Shown here one piece after another: positions 1-10,795 of a stretch of 64,000 nt of DNA. Within the stretch, counting starts at the first letter, position 1. Every line of letters starts with the position of its first letter. A program made the translations under genes and the position numbers. A model generated the notes under the pieces. The model worked only from the letters and a program-made list of their open reading frames with translations, ran no database searches and was not told where the DNA came from. This DNA comes from Actinostola sp. cb2023 (lineage: Eukaryota > Cnidaria > Anthozoa > Actiniaria > Actinostolidae), in contig JAUJYZ010001273.1 in assembly GCA_033675265.1 (NCBI GenBank), positions 1-64,000 of the forward strand, in the 5' to 3' direction.

Positions 1-655
1 CGAAATTCCCTCAAAATAGCCTTCGGCCGACGATGACGCGAAGCGAAAATTAAGCATTTTCGATGTGTTCGCGTAGAAAAACCGACGGTTGTACGAAACT
101 AATATTTTGCTACATACAAAGGTGTTATTTCCTCTTTCTAAAACACTAAAAATCTCTTTGGGATTTTGAATCTAACTATTTCTTTAGATCTCTAATTGAG
201 ATGCTATCGTAGCATCTGAACGAACGCGTAAAAATTACCTATTTTCAAATCCATCAAACGCTTCTTGGTACATGGAGTTTGAGCTTAAAAATATATGTAT
301 CTTAAAGTTTTACCATTGAACATGACTGTGTATAAATATTATTGATGCAGCTCTAAAACTCTTCCGGTGGGAAGCGTAAACACAAAACATATTTTTACCA
401 TTTGGTAATACGTTACACGTGCATAATGAGACATGAAATTGACAACACAACGTTTAAACACTAGAAATAAATACAACAAAATATACCAAGTTGTAAAATA
501 TGCTTTGAGTTCTCTTTATTGTTTCTAGGGATTAAAATTTATTTCATTTTCTTGATCAGATCAAAACATAATCTTTCCGAAATTATACTGATATCCCAGT
601 TTTTTAGGCCGGAAACTGATTTGTCCCAACCAAATGACTGCCAAATCATAACAGA

Positions 656-1240
656 CTGGTTAATACCGCACGGTGAATACGGACACCGGTAAATACGGTA
701 CTGTTAATACGGACATCGGTTAATACGGACACCGGTTAATACGGACACCGGTTAATACGGACACCGGTTAATACGGACACCGGTTACTATACAGACACCC
801 GGTTAATACGGACACCGGTTAATACAGACACCGGTTAATACGGACATCGGTTAATACGAACACCGGTTAATACGGACACTGGTTAATACGAACACCGGTT
901 AATACGAACACCGGTTAATACGAACACCGGTTAATTCGGACACTGGTTAATACGGACATCGGTTAATACAGACACCGGTTAATACCGACACCGTTAATAC
1001 GAACACCGGTTAATTCGGACACTGGTTAATACGGGACAACCGGTTAATACAGACACCGGTTAATACGGACATCGGTTAATACGGACACCGGTTAATACGG
1101 ACACCGGTTAATACGAACACCGGTTAATTCGGACACTGGTTAATACGACATCAGTTAATACGGACACCGATTAATCTGGACACCGGTTAATACGGACACC
1201 GGTTAATACGCACACCGGTTAATACAGACACCGATTATTA
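656..1240. repeat. 16-bp minisatellite, GGTTAATACGGACACC
   Basis: About 35 imperfect tandem copies of a 16-bp unit, with variants at the ACGGA and ACACC positions. It is the left part of the core of the surrounding foldback element. Confidence 0.9.
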
Positions 1241-1244
1241 TATA

Positions 1245-1400
1245 TAATCGGGCAATTTTGGTTCGATTCGGCGAAATATCAGGGCGAGTTAGGTCGAGCC
1301 ATGGTTCGTATTTTGGCGAGACGTAGTCGAGCCAAAATACCCATGGCAAGACCTAACGAGTCCTGATATTTCGCGGAATCGAACCAAAATTGACCGATTA
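1245..1400. mobile_element. Hairpin MITE nested in the minisatellite
   Basis: The two halves are inverted copies: TAATCGGGCAATTTTGG at the left end is answered by CCAAAATTGACCGATTA at the right end, and the match continues inward. It interrupts the 16-bp array. The following 390 bp (1401-1795) are also not array sequence and show only a short duplicated block around CAGGACAGTAGAGTGTC (about 1689-1740). The whole 1245-1795 stretch may be one insertion. Confidence 0.65.
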
Positions 1401-1799
1401 TTTATTTATCATCCCACTCTTTTCGCCGAAATGAAAGAATTTCACTAAAAAAACATCGAGGACGATCTTTTCAAAATACAAACTTATTAGCATATTGTCG
1501 GCACGCGTCCGTGAGTTTGAGAAGTGGCGGGAAAAGTTCAATCGTTCGCAGTTTTGTTCAAAACGTTTATTTATCTTTTGAATGAAACATATTTTCCCTT
1601 AAAACGACCAGAAGTAATATAAAAATACAATGGTTTCTTATTTAGAACCACATGTTAACCAACTGTCCGTGATATATGATATCATGCCCAGGACAGTAGA
1701 GTGTCCTGATACCGTAGAATATCAGGACAGTAGAGTGTCTTGATTCGGGAGAATTCTCGATTCTGATTGGTTGAAACAAATATTGGGGATGATAAAATA

Positions 1800-3160
1800 C
1801 GGATATCGGTTAATAGGGCACCGGTTAATCTGGACACCGATTAATACGGATATCGGTTAATACGGACACCGGTTAATACAGACACCGGTCGGTTAATAAG
1901 GACACCGGTTAATACGGATATCGGTTAATAAGGACACCGGTTAATACAGACACCGGTCGGTTAATAAGGACACCGGTTAATATAGACACCGGTCGGTTAA
2001 TAAGGACACCGGTTAATACAGACACCGGTCGGTTAGTAAGGACACCGGTTAATACAGACACCGGTCGGTTAATAAGGACACCGGTTAATACAGACACCGG
2101 TCGGTTAATAAGGACACCGGTTAATACAGACACCGGTCGGTTAATAAGGACACCGGTTAATACAGATACCGGTCGGTTAATAAGGACACCGGTTAATACA
2201 GACACCGGTCGGTTAATAAGGACACCGATTAATACAGACACCGGTCGGTTAATAAGGACACCGGTTAATACAGACACCGGTCGGTTAATAAGGACACCGA
2301 TTAATACAGACACCGGTCGGTTAATAAGGACACCGGTTAATACAGACACCGGTCGGTTAATAAGGACACCGATTAATACAGACACCGGTCGGTTAATAAG
2401 GACACCGGTTAATACAGACACCGGTCGGTTAATAAGGACACACCGATTAATACAGACACCGGTCGGTTAATAAGGACACCGATTAATACGGATATCGGTT
2501 AATAAGGACACCGGGACACCGGTCGGTTAATATAAGGACACCGGTTAATACAGACACCGGTCGGTTAATAAGGACACCGGTTAATACAGACACCGGTCGG
2601 TTAATAAGGACACCGGTTAATACAGACACCGGTCGGTTAATAAGGACACCGGTTAATACAGACACCGGTCGGTTAATAAGGACACCGGTTAATACAGACA
2701 CCGGTCGGTTAATAAGGACACCGGTTAATACAGACACCGGTCGGTTAATAAGGACACCGGTTAATACAGACACCGGTCGGTTAATAAGGACACCGGTTAA
2801 TACAGACACCGGTCGGTTAATAAGGACACCGGTTAATACAGACACCGGTCGGTTAATAAGGACACCGGTTAATACAGACACCGGTCGGTTAATAAGGACA
2901 CCGGTTAATACAGACACCGGTCGGTTAATAAGGACACCGGTTAATACAGACACCGGTCGGTTTAATAAGGACACCGGTTAATAAGGACACCGGTTAATAC
3001 AGACACCGGTTAATACGGACACCGGTTAATCTGGACACCTGTGAATACGGACACCGGTTAATACAGACACCGGTTAATCTGGACACCGGTAAACAGGGAC
3101 ACCGGTTAATACAGACAGAAGTTAATACAGACACAGGTTGATCTGGACACCGGTATTACA
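1800..3160. repeat. 36-bp compound minisatellite
   Basis: About 30 tandem copies of a 36-bp dimer built from two diverged 16-bp units plus a GGTC insert, starting GGTCGGTTAATAAGGACACC. The unit is a multiple of three, so it keeps long minus-strand reading frames open (1909-2421 and 2483-2974), but these are repeat artefacts. Confidence 0.9.
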
Positions 3161-3335
3161 TTATATCAATACAATGGAACCTCGTTATTACGCCGGGACA
3201 CCATTGCGACCATAGAAAGTGTCCGTATTACATTATATCAATACAATGGAACCTCGTTATTACGGACACCATCGGGGCCATAGAAAGTGTCCGAATTACA
3301 TTATATAATACCAATATCAATGGAACCGGTGTCGG
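3160..3335. repeat. About 80-bp tandem repeat, 2.3 copies
   Basis: The block ATTACATTATATCAATACAA plus GGAACCTCGTTATTACG recurs twice in full and once in part. Its GTGTCCGTATTAC segment is the reverse complement of the neighbouring minisatellite unit, suggesting the minisatellite was amplified from this sequence. Confidence 0.7.
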
Positions 3336-4013
3336 TGGTGTCCTACCCTGCGAGCAGAGGTTCTTTCCATGTTTACTGGTCTCGATCAAGCCGATACTAG
3401 TACATGCGCGCCGTGACATAAAACGAATGAAATCCAAAACCACTTGACATTTATCAGAAGATCAAATCAGTTAAAATTTAATCCCTAGAAACATTAAAGA
3501 GAACTCAAAGCATATTTACAACTTGGTATATTTTGTTGTATTTATTTCTAGTGTTATTAAAAACGTTATGTTGTCAATTTCATGTCTCATTATGCACGTG
3601 TAACACATTACCAAATGGTAAAAATATGTGCTGTGTTTACGCTTCCCACCGGAAGAGTTTTAGAGCTGCATCAATAATATTTATACACAGTCATGTTCAA
3701 TGGTAAAGCTTTAAGATACATATATTTTTAAGCTCAAACTCCATGTACCAAGAAGCGTTTGATGGATTTGAAAATAGGTAATTTTTACGCGTTCGTTCAG
3801 ATGCTTCGATAGCATCTCAATTAGAGATCTAAAGAAATAGTTAGATTCAAAATCCCAAAGAGATTATTAGTGTTTTAGAAAGAGGAAATAACACCTTTGT
3901 ATGTAGCAAAATATTAGTTTCGTACAACCGTCGGTTTTTTTACGCGAACACATCGAAAATGCTTAATTTTCGCTTCGCGTCATCGTCGGCCGAAGGCTAT
4001 TTTGAGGGAATTT

Positions 4014-5830
4014 CGACTTTCTTCAATTTTGAAAAAAATAAAAAGCTCTTGAAGTTTTCGATACTATTTTTGGAAATGGTACACCAAAGGGGTTCTATTG
4101 GTGAAATAAAACGAAATTCGATTTTTCGCAACTGTCCGCCGATTCTCGATATTTAGAGGCAGTGGCTCTTAAAAGCTGAAACTTTTAGCAAAACCACTGG
4201 ATATCTTCTATTACTGGTCTACTTTCTAAAACACATGGTTGAAGTTGACTGTGCTGTTACAGCTATGCTGTATTTGCCTTCCAATAGTGAATTGTAGTCT
4301 CCTCAACATTTTTACACCTTAAAGTTTTGTTTATGAGTGACCAAATGAAAGAACTTTGACCCAAGTGTGATAAGTTCTAATTTACACTTAGAGATAAGTT
4401 GTACTACATCAACATGCCCTGAAATTTTTTCCATAAGGGCAAAAAATCTAATTGTTTTTCTGTTGCGGAGACTACAATTTTGTTGCAGAGACTACAACTT
4501 TTGAGAGGTAAATCTAAAATAAAGTATTTAGCAAATTTCTAGATTCATGTCTTCTCTGTATGTGAGAACAAAATACAGCAGAATCCACTGCTTTGTGGCT
4601 TAAGTACTTCGTACTACATGTTTACCATTCTCAACCAATATTAGGAGACTGGGCACTAGTAAACTTCTGAGCATATGCAGTTCACATTTTTAGAGTATTG
4701 TGGGTAATTTTATTTGGCTTGACAACTTTGTAAGGCATGTCAGACCTAAATTTCTCAGTGAATTTCACTTTCTCTTAGCAGTACTGAAATGTTTTGATTT
4801 CTATTACATGATGTAGTCTCCGCAACGTAGTCTCCGCAACAGCACCATCATTTAAAATTGTTAATTGTCATGGGAATACATGCATACAAGTTAAATGGTT
4901 TGGCATCACATTAAACCAGATAGCATGCCCTAAAGTTTAAGACAGACAGACACTGTAAATTATCCCAGATTCAGATTACTTGATGTGTAGTGTGGTGGAT
5001 CGAGCAAATTGACAGAATCTGTACATGTACTTGATTGCATTGTGTCTTTTACTCATTATAGTAATTGAATTTTGCTTATGATATTGTTACATTGTGCTCA
5101 AACTTCAAAATTTGTTCTTAACTGCTTATAGTCCTTGTTGTTAATTGCTGCATTTGAATCAAAGTACCTGATGTAGTCTCCGCAACGTAGTCTCCGCAAC
5201 AGCACCACCATTTATAATTATGGGTTATGATGGGAATATGAGGAATAGATGTTAAATGTTTTGGTATTTATATAAGCTAGATAGAAAGCCCTTTAATGTA
5301 AAGCAGACAGACATTTCAGATTTATCATAGATTCAGAGAACTTTTCACATTAGTGTGATACACATATTGAAAATCAAGATTTTTCTGTGTAGTCTCCGCA
5401 ACAGCCATATAACTTAGTGTGACATTCCAATCATGTGATTAGGGGTGAATCATGCTACTCTTGTTCATAGCTCTGATAGACATCCACCATACAAAAGTGG
5501 AATGAATCTCCTATGCAGTCTAGATTTCAAGATATGTAATGGAAAAGTCTCTGAATGTATAGTCTCCGCAACAGACGACTTACTGTGGAATGACCCGGAT
5601 CCATAACTTACGTACATGTATTATGCTACGGACTGAATAAATGAGGTTATAATAAGATGTTTAATACATGGCTTCTGCACCAACAAATACACACAAAAAG
5701 GATGTTTTCATTTGACTATGATCCGTACGGGAAGTTATGGACCACTATTTGACCATTTGAATCAATTCACCAATTTTATTTGCCATATAATAAACATGCA
5801 TATTGAATCCTTTGTCATTGGTCTGTTTAG
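4014..5830. other. Non-coding stretch with recurring TAGTCTCCGCAAC motif
   Basis: No convincing exon was found. The motif TAGTCTCCGCAAC occurs at about 4813, 4827, 5173, 5187, 5391 and 5560, and its reverse complement or a one-base variant at about 4462-4498. Blocks 4805-4980 and 5168-5340 are diverged direct copies (same doubled motif, then matching sequence through AGACAGACA to AGATTCAG). The first exon(s) of the coiled-coil gene that follows should lie here or further left but were not recognised. Confidence 0.7.
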
Positions 5831-6298
5831 GTTTCTAAACTCCAACAAGCTTTGAAGGACCTGAAAAGGGAAGCTCGCAGAGAGAGGCAAGCCTTGGTAA
5901 GTAAGGTGATGCTAGTCACTGGTGTGGTATATATATTATCCTAATACTTTGATTACTGTCTTCTAGGTTGATAGCTATTCACAGGAAATCCATCAGTTAC
6001 AAGATGCACTTGCTGAGAAGGCAAATGAGGTAAAAATGTACATACAAATGTACTTATATTGTACATGTAATAGAGTACTATGGGGTAAAAATGGTCGAAA
6101 GAGATACTGTAGTCAGAATTTTGCAAGATTTACCTTGAAAATTATCTTGATTTTTTCACACATGTAACATTTACCACTTGAAGTAGAGTTTATTAATGTT
6201 TATTTATGATTATTTAGGTGAAATTGATGCAATCAGAATTTAAATTGGTGAAGGAATTTAGAAGAAAAAGAGCTCAGATGCAAAAAGAGTTAGATGAG
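5831..6298 (+). CDS. Coiled-coil exons 1-3 of the visible BBOF1-like gene
   Basis: Three clean phase-0 exons: 5831-5896 (22 codons, VSKLQQALKDLKREARRERQ), 5967-6029 (21 codons, VDSYSQEIHQLQDALAEKAN) and 6218-6298 (27 codons, ending RAQMQKELDE). Each is bordered by AG and GT and keeps frame with the next. The heptad-like charged pattern marks a coiled coil. The upstream start codon is not visible. Confidence 0.7.
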
Positions 6299-6380
6299 GT
6301 GAGACTTCAGCTATCAGCTTTTATTAACTGGTATTATAGTGTACAATTTGATTTGTAAACTGGTCATTTCAATGCTCTAG

Positions 6381-6448
6381 ATCAAGGAAAGCATGTTTAT
6401 CACAAGGGAACACTTCAACAAATGGAACAAAAGTTCTTTAAACAAAAG
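6381..6448 (+). pseudogene. Exon 4, frameshifted
   Basis: The exon is bordered by CTCTAG and GTACTA. It opens in frame as IKESMFITRE and closes in a different frame as TLQQMEQKFFKQK, which is the frame that joins exon 5. Its length, 68 bp, is not a multiple of three although its neighbours are phase 0. A small deletion near 6408-6412 explains both facts. Confidence 0.65.
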
Positions 6449-6671
6449 GTACTAACTTATAACATGTACATGTATTATATTAACGTTGATTTGTGTGATT
6501 ATTATAATTGTACAATGCTGTATTGAGGAATGGCTGATTTGACCATGCACATACATGTATTGTACATGTACAATGTACTAGCAAAAACCATGAATCACAT
6601 ATGCATACATGTACAATGTATATAGATGTGTAAAATCATGTTGTACTATAAGCAAAACAACCAAGGGAAAA

Positions 6672-7012
6672 TCCCCAGGGGGGGGGTACTCTGAAGGGAT
6701 ATCAGTGACAGGGAGGTGCGAAGACCTTTTTGGGGTTTGAAATTTGCAGCTTGAGACTTTTTTTTGGGTTAGCAATTTTCTGGTGGACTTTTTTTGATAT
6801 AAAGATTTTAGCAAGGACTTTTTTGGGGGGTTGATAAAAATGTTATCCTACCGTTCTCGATTTTATGTGGAGGAAAATGGACTTCTTTTGGTTTACGTTC
6901 TGGGCCGTTGGACTTTTTTTGGGTCTTGTTTTTGCGTAATGGCCTTTTTGGGGGTTTAAAAGTTTGGCGTCATTCGCACACCTCCCCGTCACTGATACCC
7001 CTGAGTACCCCC

Positions 7013-7044
<32 letters not shown>

Positions 7045-7047
7045 TGG
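6672..7047. mobile_element. Foldback/hairpin element in intron 4
   Basis: CCCCAGGGGGGGGGTACTCT followed by GATATCAGTGACAGGGAGGT at the left is mirrored at the right by CACCTCCCCGTCACTGATAC followed by GAGTACCCCC and CCCTGGGG. A C-run at about 7013-7044 forms the right tip. The interior is T-rich with repeated GACTTTTTTTGGG. No gene is inside. Confidence 0.7.
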
Positions 7048-7202
7048 GGAAAATCACACAGACAGAATCTGATGGTTTTCTTCTTGCATCATATTTCATT
7101 TCCATCACTAATGAACTCCACCCTTATGTACTATACTAGTAATTATAAATTTGTTAAGTAATGAGTATTTGATGGTAACTACATGTATTGTATTACAATC
7201 AG

Positions 7203-8117
7203 GTCAGATTACAGCAAGAAGCAAGTAAAAAGATTGCAGAGTTAGCAGAAAGAGCTCATTCTGAAGCTACAGTACCGATCGAAACTAACCTCAAACGCGA
7301 AGTTAACATATGTTAACGCAAAGCGTGCATTTGGATACAAACTCAAAGCAAACCTTGCCGATGTTTAAGCGCTTACTAAATGAACGCAAAGCAAAACGCA
7401 AAGTAAACTATTCTATTCTAAACTCGATTGGATTTCATTTTCGAAAGTATTCAAACATCGTTATAGCTATATTTACAATGTAATAGAAATTCAGTACAGT
7501 TTACCGTAAATGTACAAAATAATGCACACACAAAATACACAAAATCAAACACACTTCAGCAAACTAAATGCGAGCAAAGTTAGCCGAAACAGCGATTTCT
7601 GTGTCGAAATCTCATTGATAGAGGACGTGAATTCGAAGACATTTTCGATAAAAGATGACGATGTTTTTCGGCAAAGAATGAAAGGAACACAACCAACTAG
7701 ACATCGACTAGACACTTGGCGCCGAGATCACTTTACGTCACACAAAGAAGCCGCTAATCAGATGACAAGAGAGCAATGGCGGCTCGTAGCAAATGGCTTC
7801 GCAAAGTTTGCTCTTCAAAGTCCGAAAAGTTAAATGTACCAGTAGATCAAGAAAAAAATTACCTTATTGAGAGATTGCAATTTATTCCGTCCAAATATGA
7901 CATTTCAGAACCAGAAATCTTCCTTTAGTTTCCTTTGTAATTCAATCATTCGTTCGACCTTCGGCTCGGGTTTGTTTACGTTGTTCTTCTCGAGCGCGCG
8001 TTTGTTCTGAGTTAACTCCAAACAAACGCAAAGCAAACCCTGGAAAACTTTGTGTTCGTTTGGAGTTAACGCAAAACAAACGCGGCTTGAGGTTAGTTTC
8101 GATCGGTACTGTATAAG
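7203..8117 (+). pseudogene. Exon 5, split by a mariner-type MITE
   Basis: The exon starts after ATCAG (VRLQQEASKKIAELAERAHS), is interrupted at a TA dinucleotide (7268-7269) and resumes after the insertion with TAAG at 8114-8117, followed by a GT donor. Removing the insertion and one TA gives an exon ending in phase 2 that joins exon 6 in frame. Reading into the insertion reaches a stop at about 7315. Confidence 0.7.
7270..8111. mobile_element. Tc1/mariner-type non-autonomous element, TA duplication
   Basis: The ends are inverted copies starting CAGTACCGATCGAAACTAAC, flanked by TA at 7268-7269 and 8112-8113. A CAGT start and TA target are typical of the Tc1/mariner superfamily. Subterminal AACGCAAAGCAAA motifs recur on both sides. 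An interior 107-codon frame (7510-7833) resembles no transposase I know. The element lies inside a coding exon. Confidence 0.8.
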
Positions 8118-8184
8118 GTACACAAGTGATACAGCCCACAATGTACAATCATATAATATATATATAGCATTTTAAACATATATA

Positions 8185-8463
8185 CACTCGATTGCAGAAA
8201 TGTTGTAGTATACATTTATACAAATATCTAATGAGATACAAGATATCTAATGAGATACAATGTGCGAAACATCGCTTATTTTCTTCTAATATATCAGAAT
8301 CATCAATTTTAGATTAGTATCGCATCCAGCAAGGACAACACAATTATTTTCAGCACTAGTTTGTGCTTAAACAGTTGTATTTTAGCATGTTTAACATTTT
8401 GCATCTCATTAGATATTTGTATATTTGTATAAATGTATACTACAACGTTTCTGCAATTGAGTG
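8185..8463. mobile_element. TA-flanked MITE with about 60-bp inverted repeats
   Basis: The left end CACTCGATTGCAGAAATGTT and right end AACGTTTCTGCAATTGAGTG are inverted copies, and the pairing continues through TATCTAATGAGATACAA and its mirror. TA lies on both flanks (8183-8184 and 8464-8465). The centre has no gene. Confidence 0.75.
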
Positions 8464-8521
8464 TACATGTACATGTATATAAACATAATTATATTAATAT
8501 TATAGTCTTATTTATTTCTAG

Positions 8522-8618
8522 TAATTTGGATGAGACAACCCGATCTGTCTACAAAGAAAATGTTTGTATTAATGCTGCCTTGGAATTCCATGTGAAGGAA
8601 GGCCATGAGCTGAAAAAG
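8522..8618 (+). CDS. Exon 6 of the BBOF1-like gene
   Basis: A phase-2 acceptor after TTTCTAG, then 32 codons beginning NLDETTRSVYKENVCINAAL and ending GHELKK, then donor GTCAGA. The reading frame is intact. Confidence 0.68.
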
Positions 8619-8686
8619 GTCAGATCACTTGATCCAAAACATACAAATTTTATATACATGTAGGATCTCTGATGGCACAATGGTTT

Positions 8687-9415
8687 TTGACTCACCGAAT
8701 GACTGACTGTTGGATAGACTTGCATGTTCACTGACCTATTTGTAAGTGAATGACTGACTGTTGGATGGACTTGCATGTTCACTGACCTATTTGTAAGTGA
8801 ATGACTGACTGTTTGGATGGACTTGTTCACTGTTGGATGGACTATTTGTAAGTGAATGACTGACTGTTGGATAGACTTGCATGTTCACTGACCTATTTGT
8901 AAGTGAATGACTGACTGTTGGGATGGACTTGTAATGAATTCACTGACCTACTTGCATGTTGTATTTGTAAGTGAATGACTGACTGTTGGATGGACTTGTT
9001 CACTGACCTATTTGTAAGTGAATGACTGACTGTTGGATAGACTTGCATGTTCACTGACCTATTTGTAAGTGAATGACTGACTGTTGGATGGACTTGCATG
9101 TTCACTGACCTATTTGTAAGTGAATGACTGACTGTTGGATGGACTTGTTCACTGACCTATTTGTAAGTGAATGACTGACTGTTGGATGGACTTGTTCACT
9201 GACCTATTTGTAAGTGAATGACTGACTGTTGGATGGACTTGTTCACTGACCTATTTTTAAGTGAATGACTGACTGTTGGATGGACTTGTTCACTGACCTA
9301 TTTGTAAGTGAATGACTGACTGTTGGATGGACTTGTTCACTGACCTATTTGTAAGTGAATGACTGACTGTTGGATGGACTTGTTCACTGACCTACTTGTA
9401 AATGAATGACTGACT
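8687..9415. repeat. 47-51-bp minisatellite in intron 6
   Basis: About 15 tandem copies of a unit starting GACTGACTGTTGGATGGACT, with a 4-bp GCAT insertion in some units. It fills most of the intron between exons 6 and 7. Confidence 0.9.
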
Positions 9416-9477
9416 GATTGATCAATATTGTTGGGCTTCAGCTTTAAACTGATGTATTTTTATGTGTTGTGCTACAG

Positions 9478-9705
9478 GAAAGAGACAATTTATTTGAGCA
9501 GAATAAGGAACTGCTGTCAGAAAAGGTTTGTCTGCAAACTGCTATGCACTGTCTGTTATTTATTACCGTTTTGATTGATTCATGGCATAAGTTATACTTT
9601 ACAAATGTATTGACTGTGGGTTCTGTTTATGCTTCAGGAGCTGAACGGGATGATTGTCCAAGAAAAGTGGTTGAATCTAAACAACAACACAAACGTATTA
9701 CAGAG
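9478..9705 (+). pseudogene. Exons 7-8, the second with a 1-base deletion
   Basis: Exon 7 (9478-9525) reads ERDNLFEQNKELLSEK in frame. Exon 8 (9638-9705) is 68 bp: it opens ELNGMIVQEK and then continues sensibly only one frame over, as VVESKQQHKRITE, which joins exon 9. One missing G near 9666 would account for this. Confidence 0.6.
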
Positions 9706-10144
9706 GTATGCACAACACTATACATGACATGTTACATACAGTATAGCCTAGAAGTACAATGTACATGTAAATGTATGGTGACATAAATGTATAATGTGTG
9801 TGCTGCACGTGGGTTCGTCCACAATGACGGACTCTGTATGGCCGGGACCCATCCACAAGCATGTGCTGATCTGTCAGTCGACCCCGGACACAACAACTAC
9901 TACATGTGCATTGCCTTTTTATGGAACCTTTCCCTAGAGGTTTAGAAGGTGTGATATGGTATAGCATGAAGATAATTAGATGAGTCTAAAGCAAAACCCA
10001 TTGAACGTACAGACAAACGATCATTGTTGTTTTTACCTTTTTACCTCCTTTTTTTCTTCCTCCCACCCTTCCTTTCTTCCTTCCTTCCTTACTTTTGTTC
10101 AAGTTTTGATCTGTTCTAAGATTCTCCATTGCTTTCCTACATAG
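9706..10144. other. Intron 8, no feature
   Basis: No gene or clear repeat apart from a pyrimidine tract of CTTCCTTC type at about 10048-10092. Confidence 0.6.
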
Positions 10145-10262
10145 CTACAAGAGAAAGTCAAGACCCTTGAACAGGCATTAACGCACCTTGTATGAGAGTT
10201 TGAAGGAGAAAGAGGAACATTGATTGAAAAAAGCAGATAATGAAACTATATAGAAGTGTGAG
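10145..10262 (+). pseudogene. Exon 9 with in-frame stops
   Basis: Reads LQEKVKTLEQALTHLV, then TGA, then EFEGERGTLIEKSR followed by TAA TGA, and ends at a GTAAGA donor. The first TGA sits where an arginine codon (CGA) would be expected, a C-to-T change. The length of 118 bp also breaks phase. Confidence 0.6.
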
Positions 10263-10430
10263 GTAAGATGTTTTACCAAGACATGCCTAAATATTGGTGT
10301 ATAGGACGGACCTACAGTACAAGAAATGTACATCAATTCATGATGAATGATCTGATGACGTTGATGATGATAGTGGTTGAGATGATGATGAGGATGACAG
10401 TACATGTAATGGTTGTACAGATGATGATAT

Positions 10431-10583
10431 AGTCGTTTTCGTATGAGTGGGAAAGTTACGGTACCGTGCCGTATTGAAAGAGTTTGATTGGATGAGATGA
10501 ATCTGCACGCTTTTTGATTGGTTCAGAAAGGAAGCCATTTGAGTGACACGGTACCGTAGGTTTCCCACTTATACGAAAACGAT
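10431..10583. mobile_element. MITE family A, copy 1
   Basis: A 153-bp element whose ends are inverted: AGTCGTTTTCGTATGAGTGG at the left, and CCACTTATACGAAAACGAT at the right. The inner part contains ACGGTACCGTG and TTTTTGATTGGTTCAGAAAG. The same element is found at 19915-20061. Confidence 0.75.
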
Positions 10584-10682
10584 CTCTACATGTACATATT
10601 AAGTAATGACTGATTGTGATGGTGGCGGTGAATGATGATGACAGTGTCGCTGATGATGTTAGTGGTGATGGTAATACTTGAT

Positions 10683-10795
10683 GATATAATCATTTTCGTG
10701 GGAAACCCACGGTACGATGTTACGGTACGGAATCAAAGACATCTATTCAACCAATCACAGCCTGCAAAATCACTGCTCAACTAATCAGAATGCTT
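10683..10795. mobile_element. MITE family A, degraded relative
   Basis: Begins TATAATCATTTTCGTGGGAA with CACGGTACGATG, resembling the left end of family A. The right end has been lost where the large minisatellite starts. Confidence 0.45.

Larger units (their letters stand above)
1..4013. mobile_element. Foldback element, left tip cut by window edge
   Basis: Positions 1-545 and about 3470-4013 are near-perfect inverted copies of each other. For example, the sequence at 1-60 reads back in reverse complement at about 3953-4013. Between the arms lie minisatellite arrays and a nested hairpin insertion. Long inverted arms around a tandem-repeat core are the hallmark of foldback-type DNA elements. 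No transposase is seen inside, so it would depend on enzyme supplied elsewhere. The left end coincides with base 1, so the full arm length and any target duplication cannot be judged. Confidence 0.75.

Noticed and set aside
1909..2974. Minus-strand ORFs with (VLTGVLINRPVS)n repeats
   Set aside because: Direct translation of the 36-bp minisatellite, whose unit is a multiple of three; no unique flanks.
656..3160. CRISPR-like regular repeats
   Set aside because: Units are contiguous with no unique spacers, and the surroundings are animal nuclear DNA.
6964..7161. Proline-rich ORF with a (P)n run
   Set aside because: Reads the poly-C tip of a hairpin element; no gene context.
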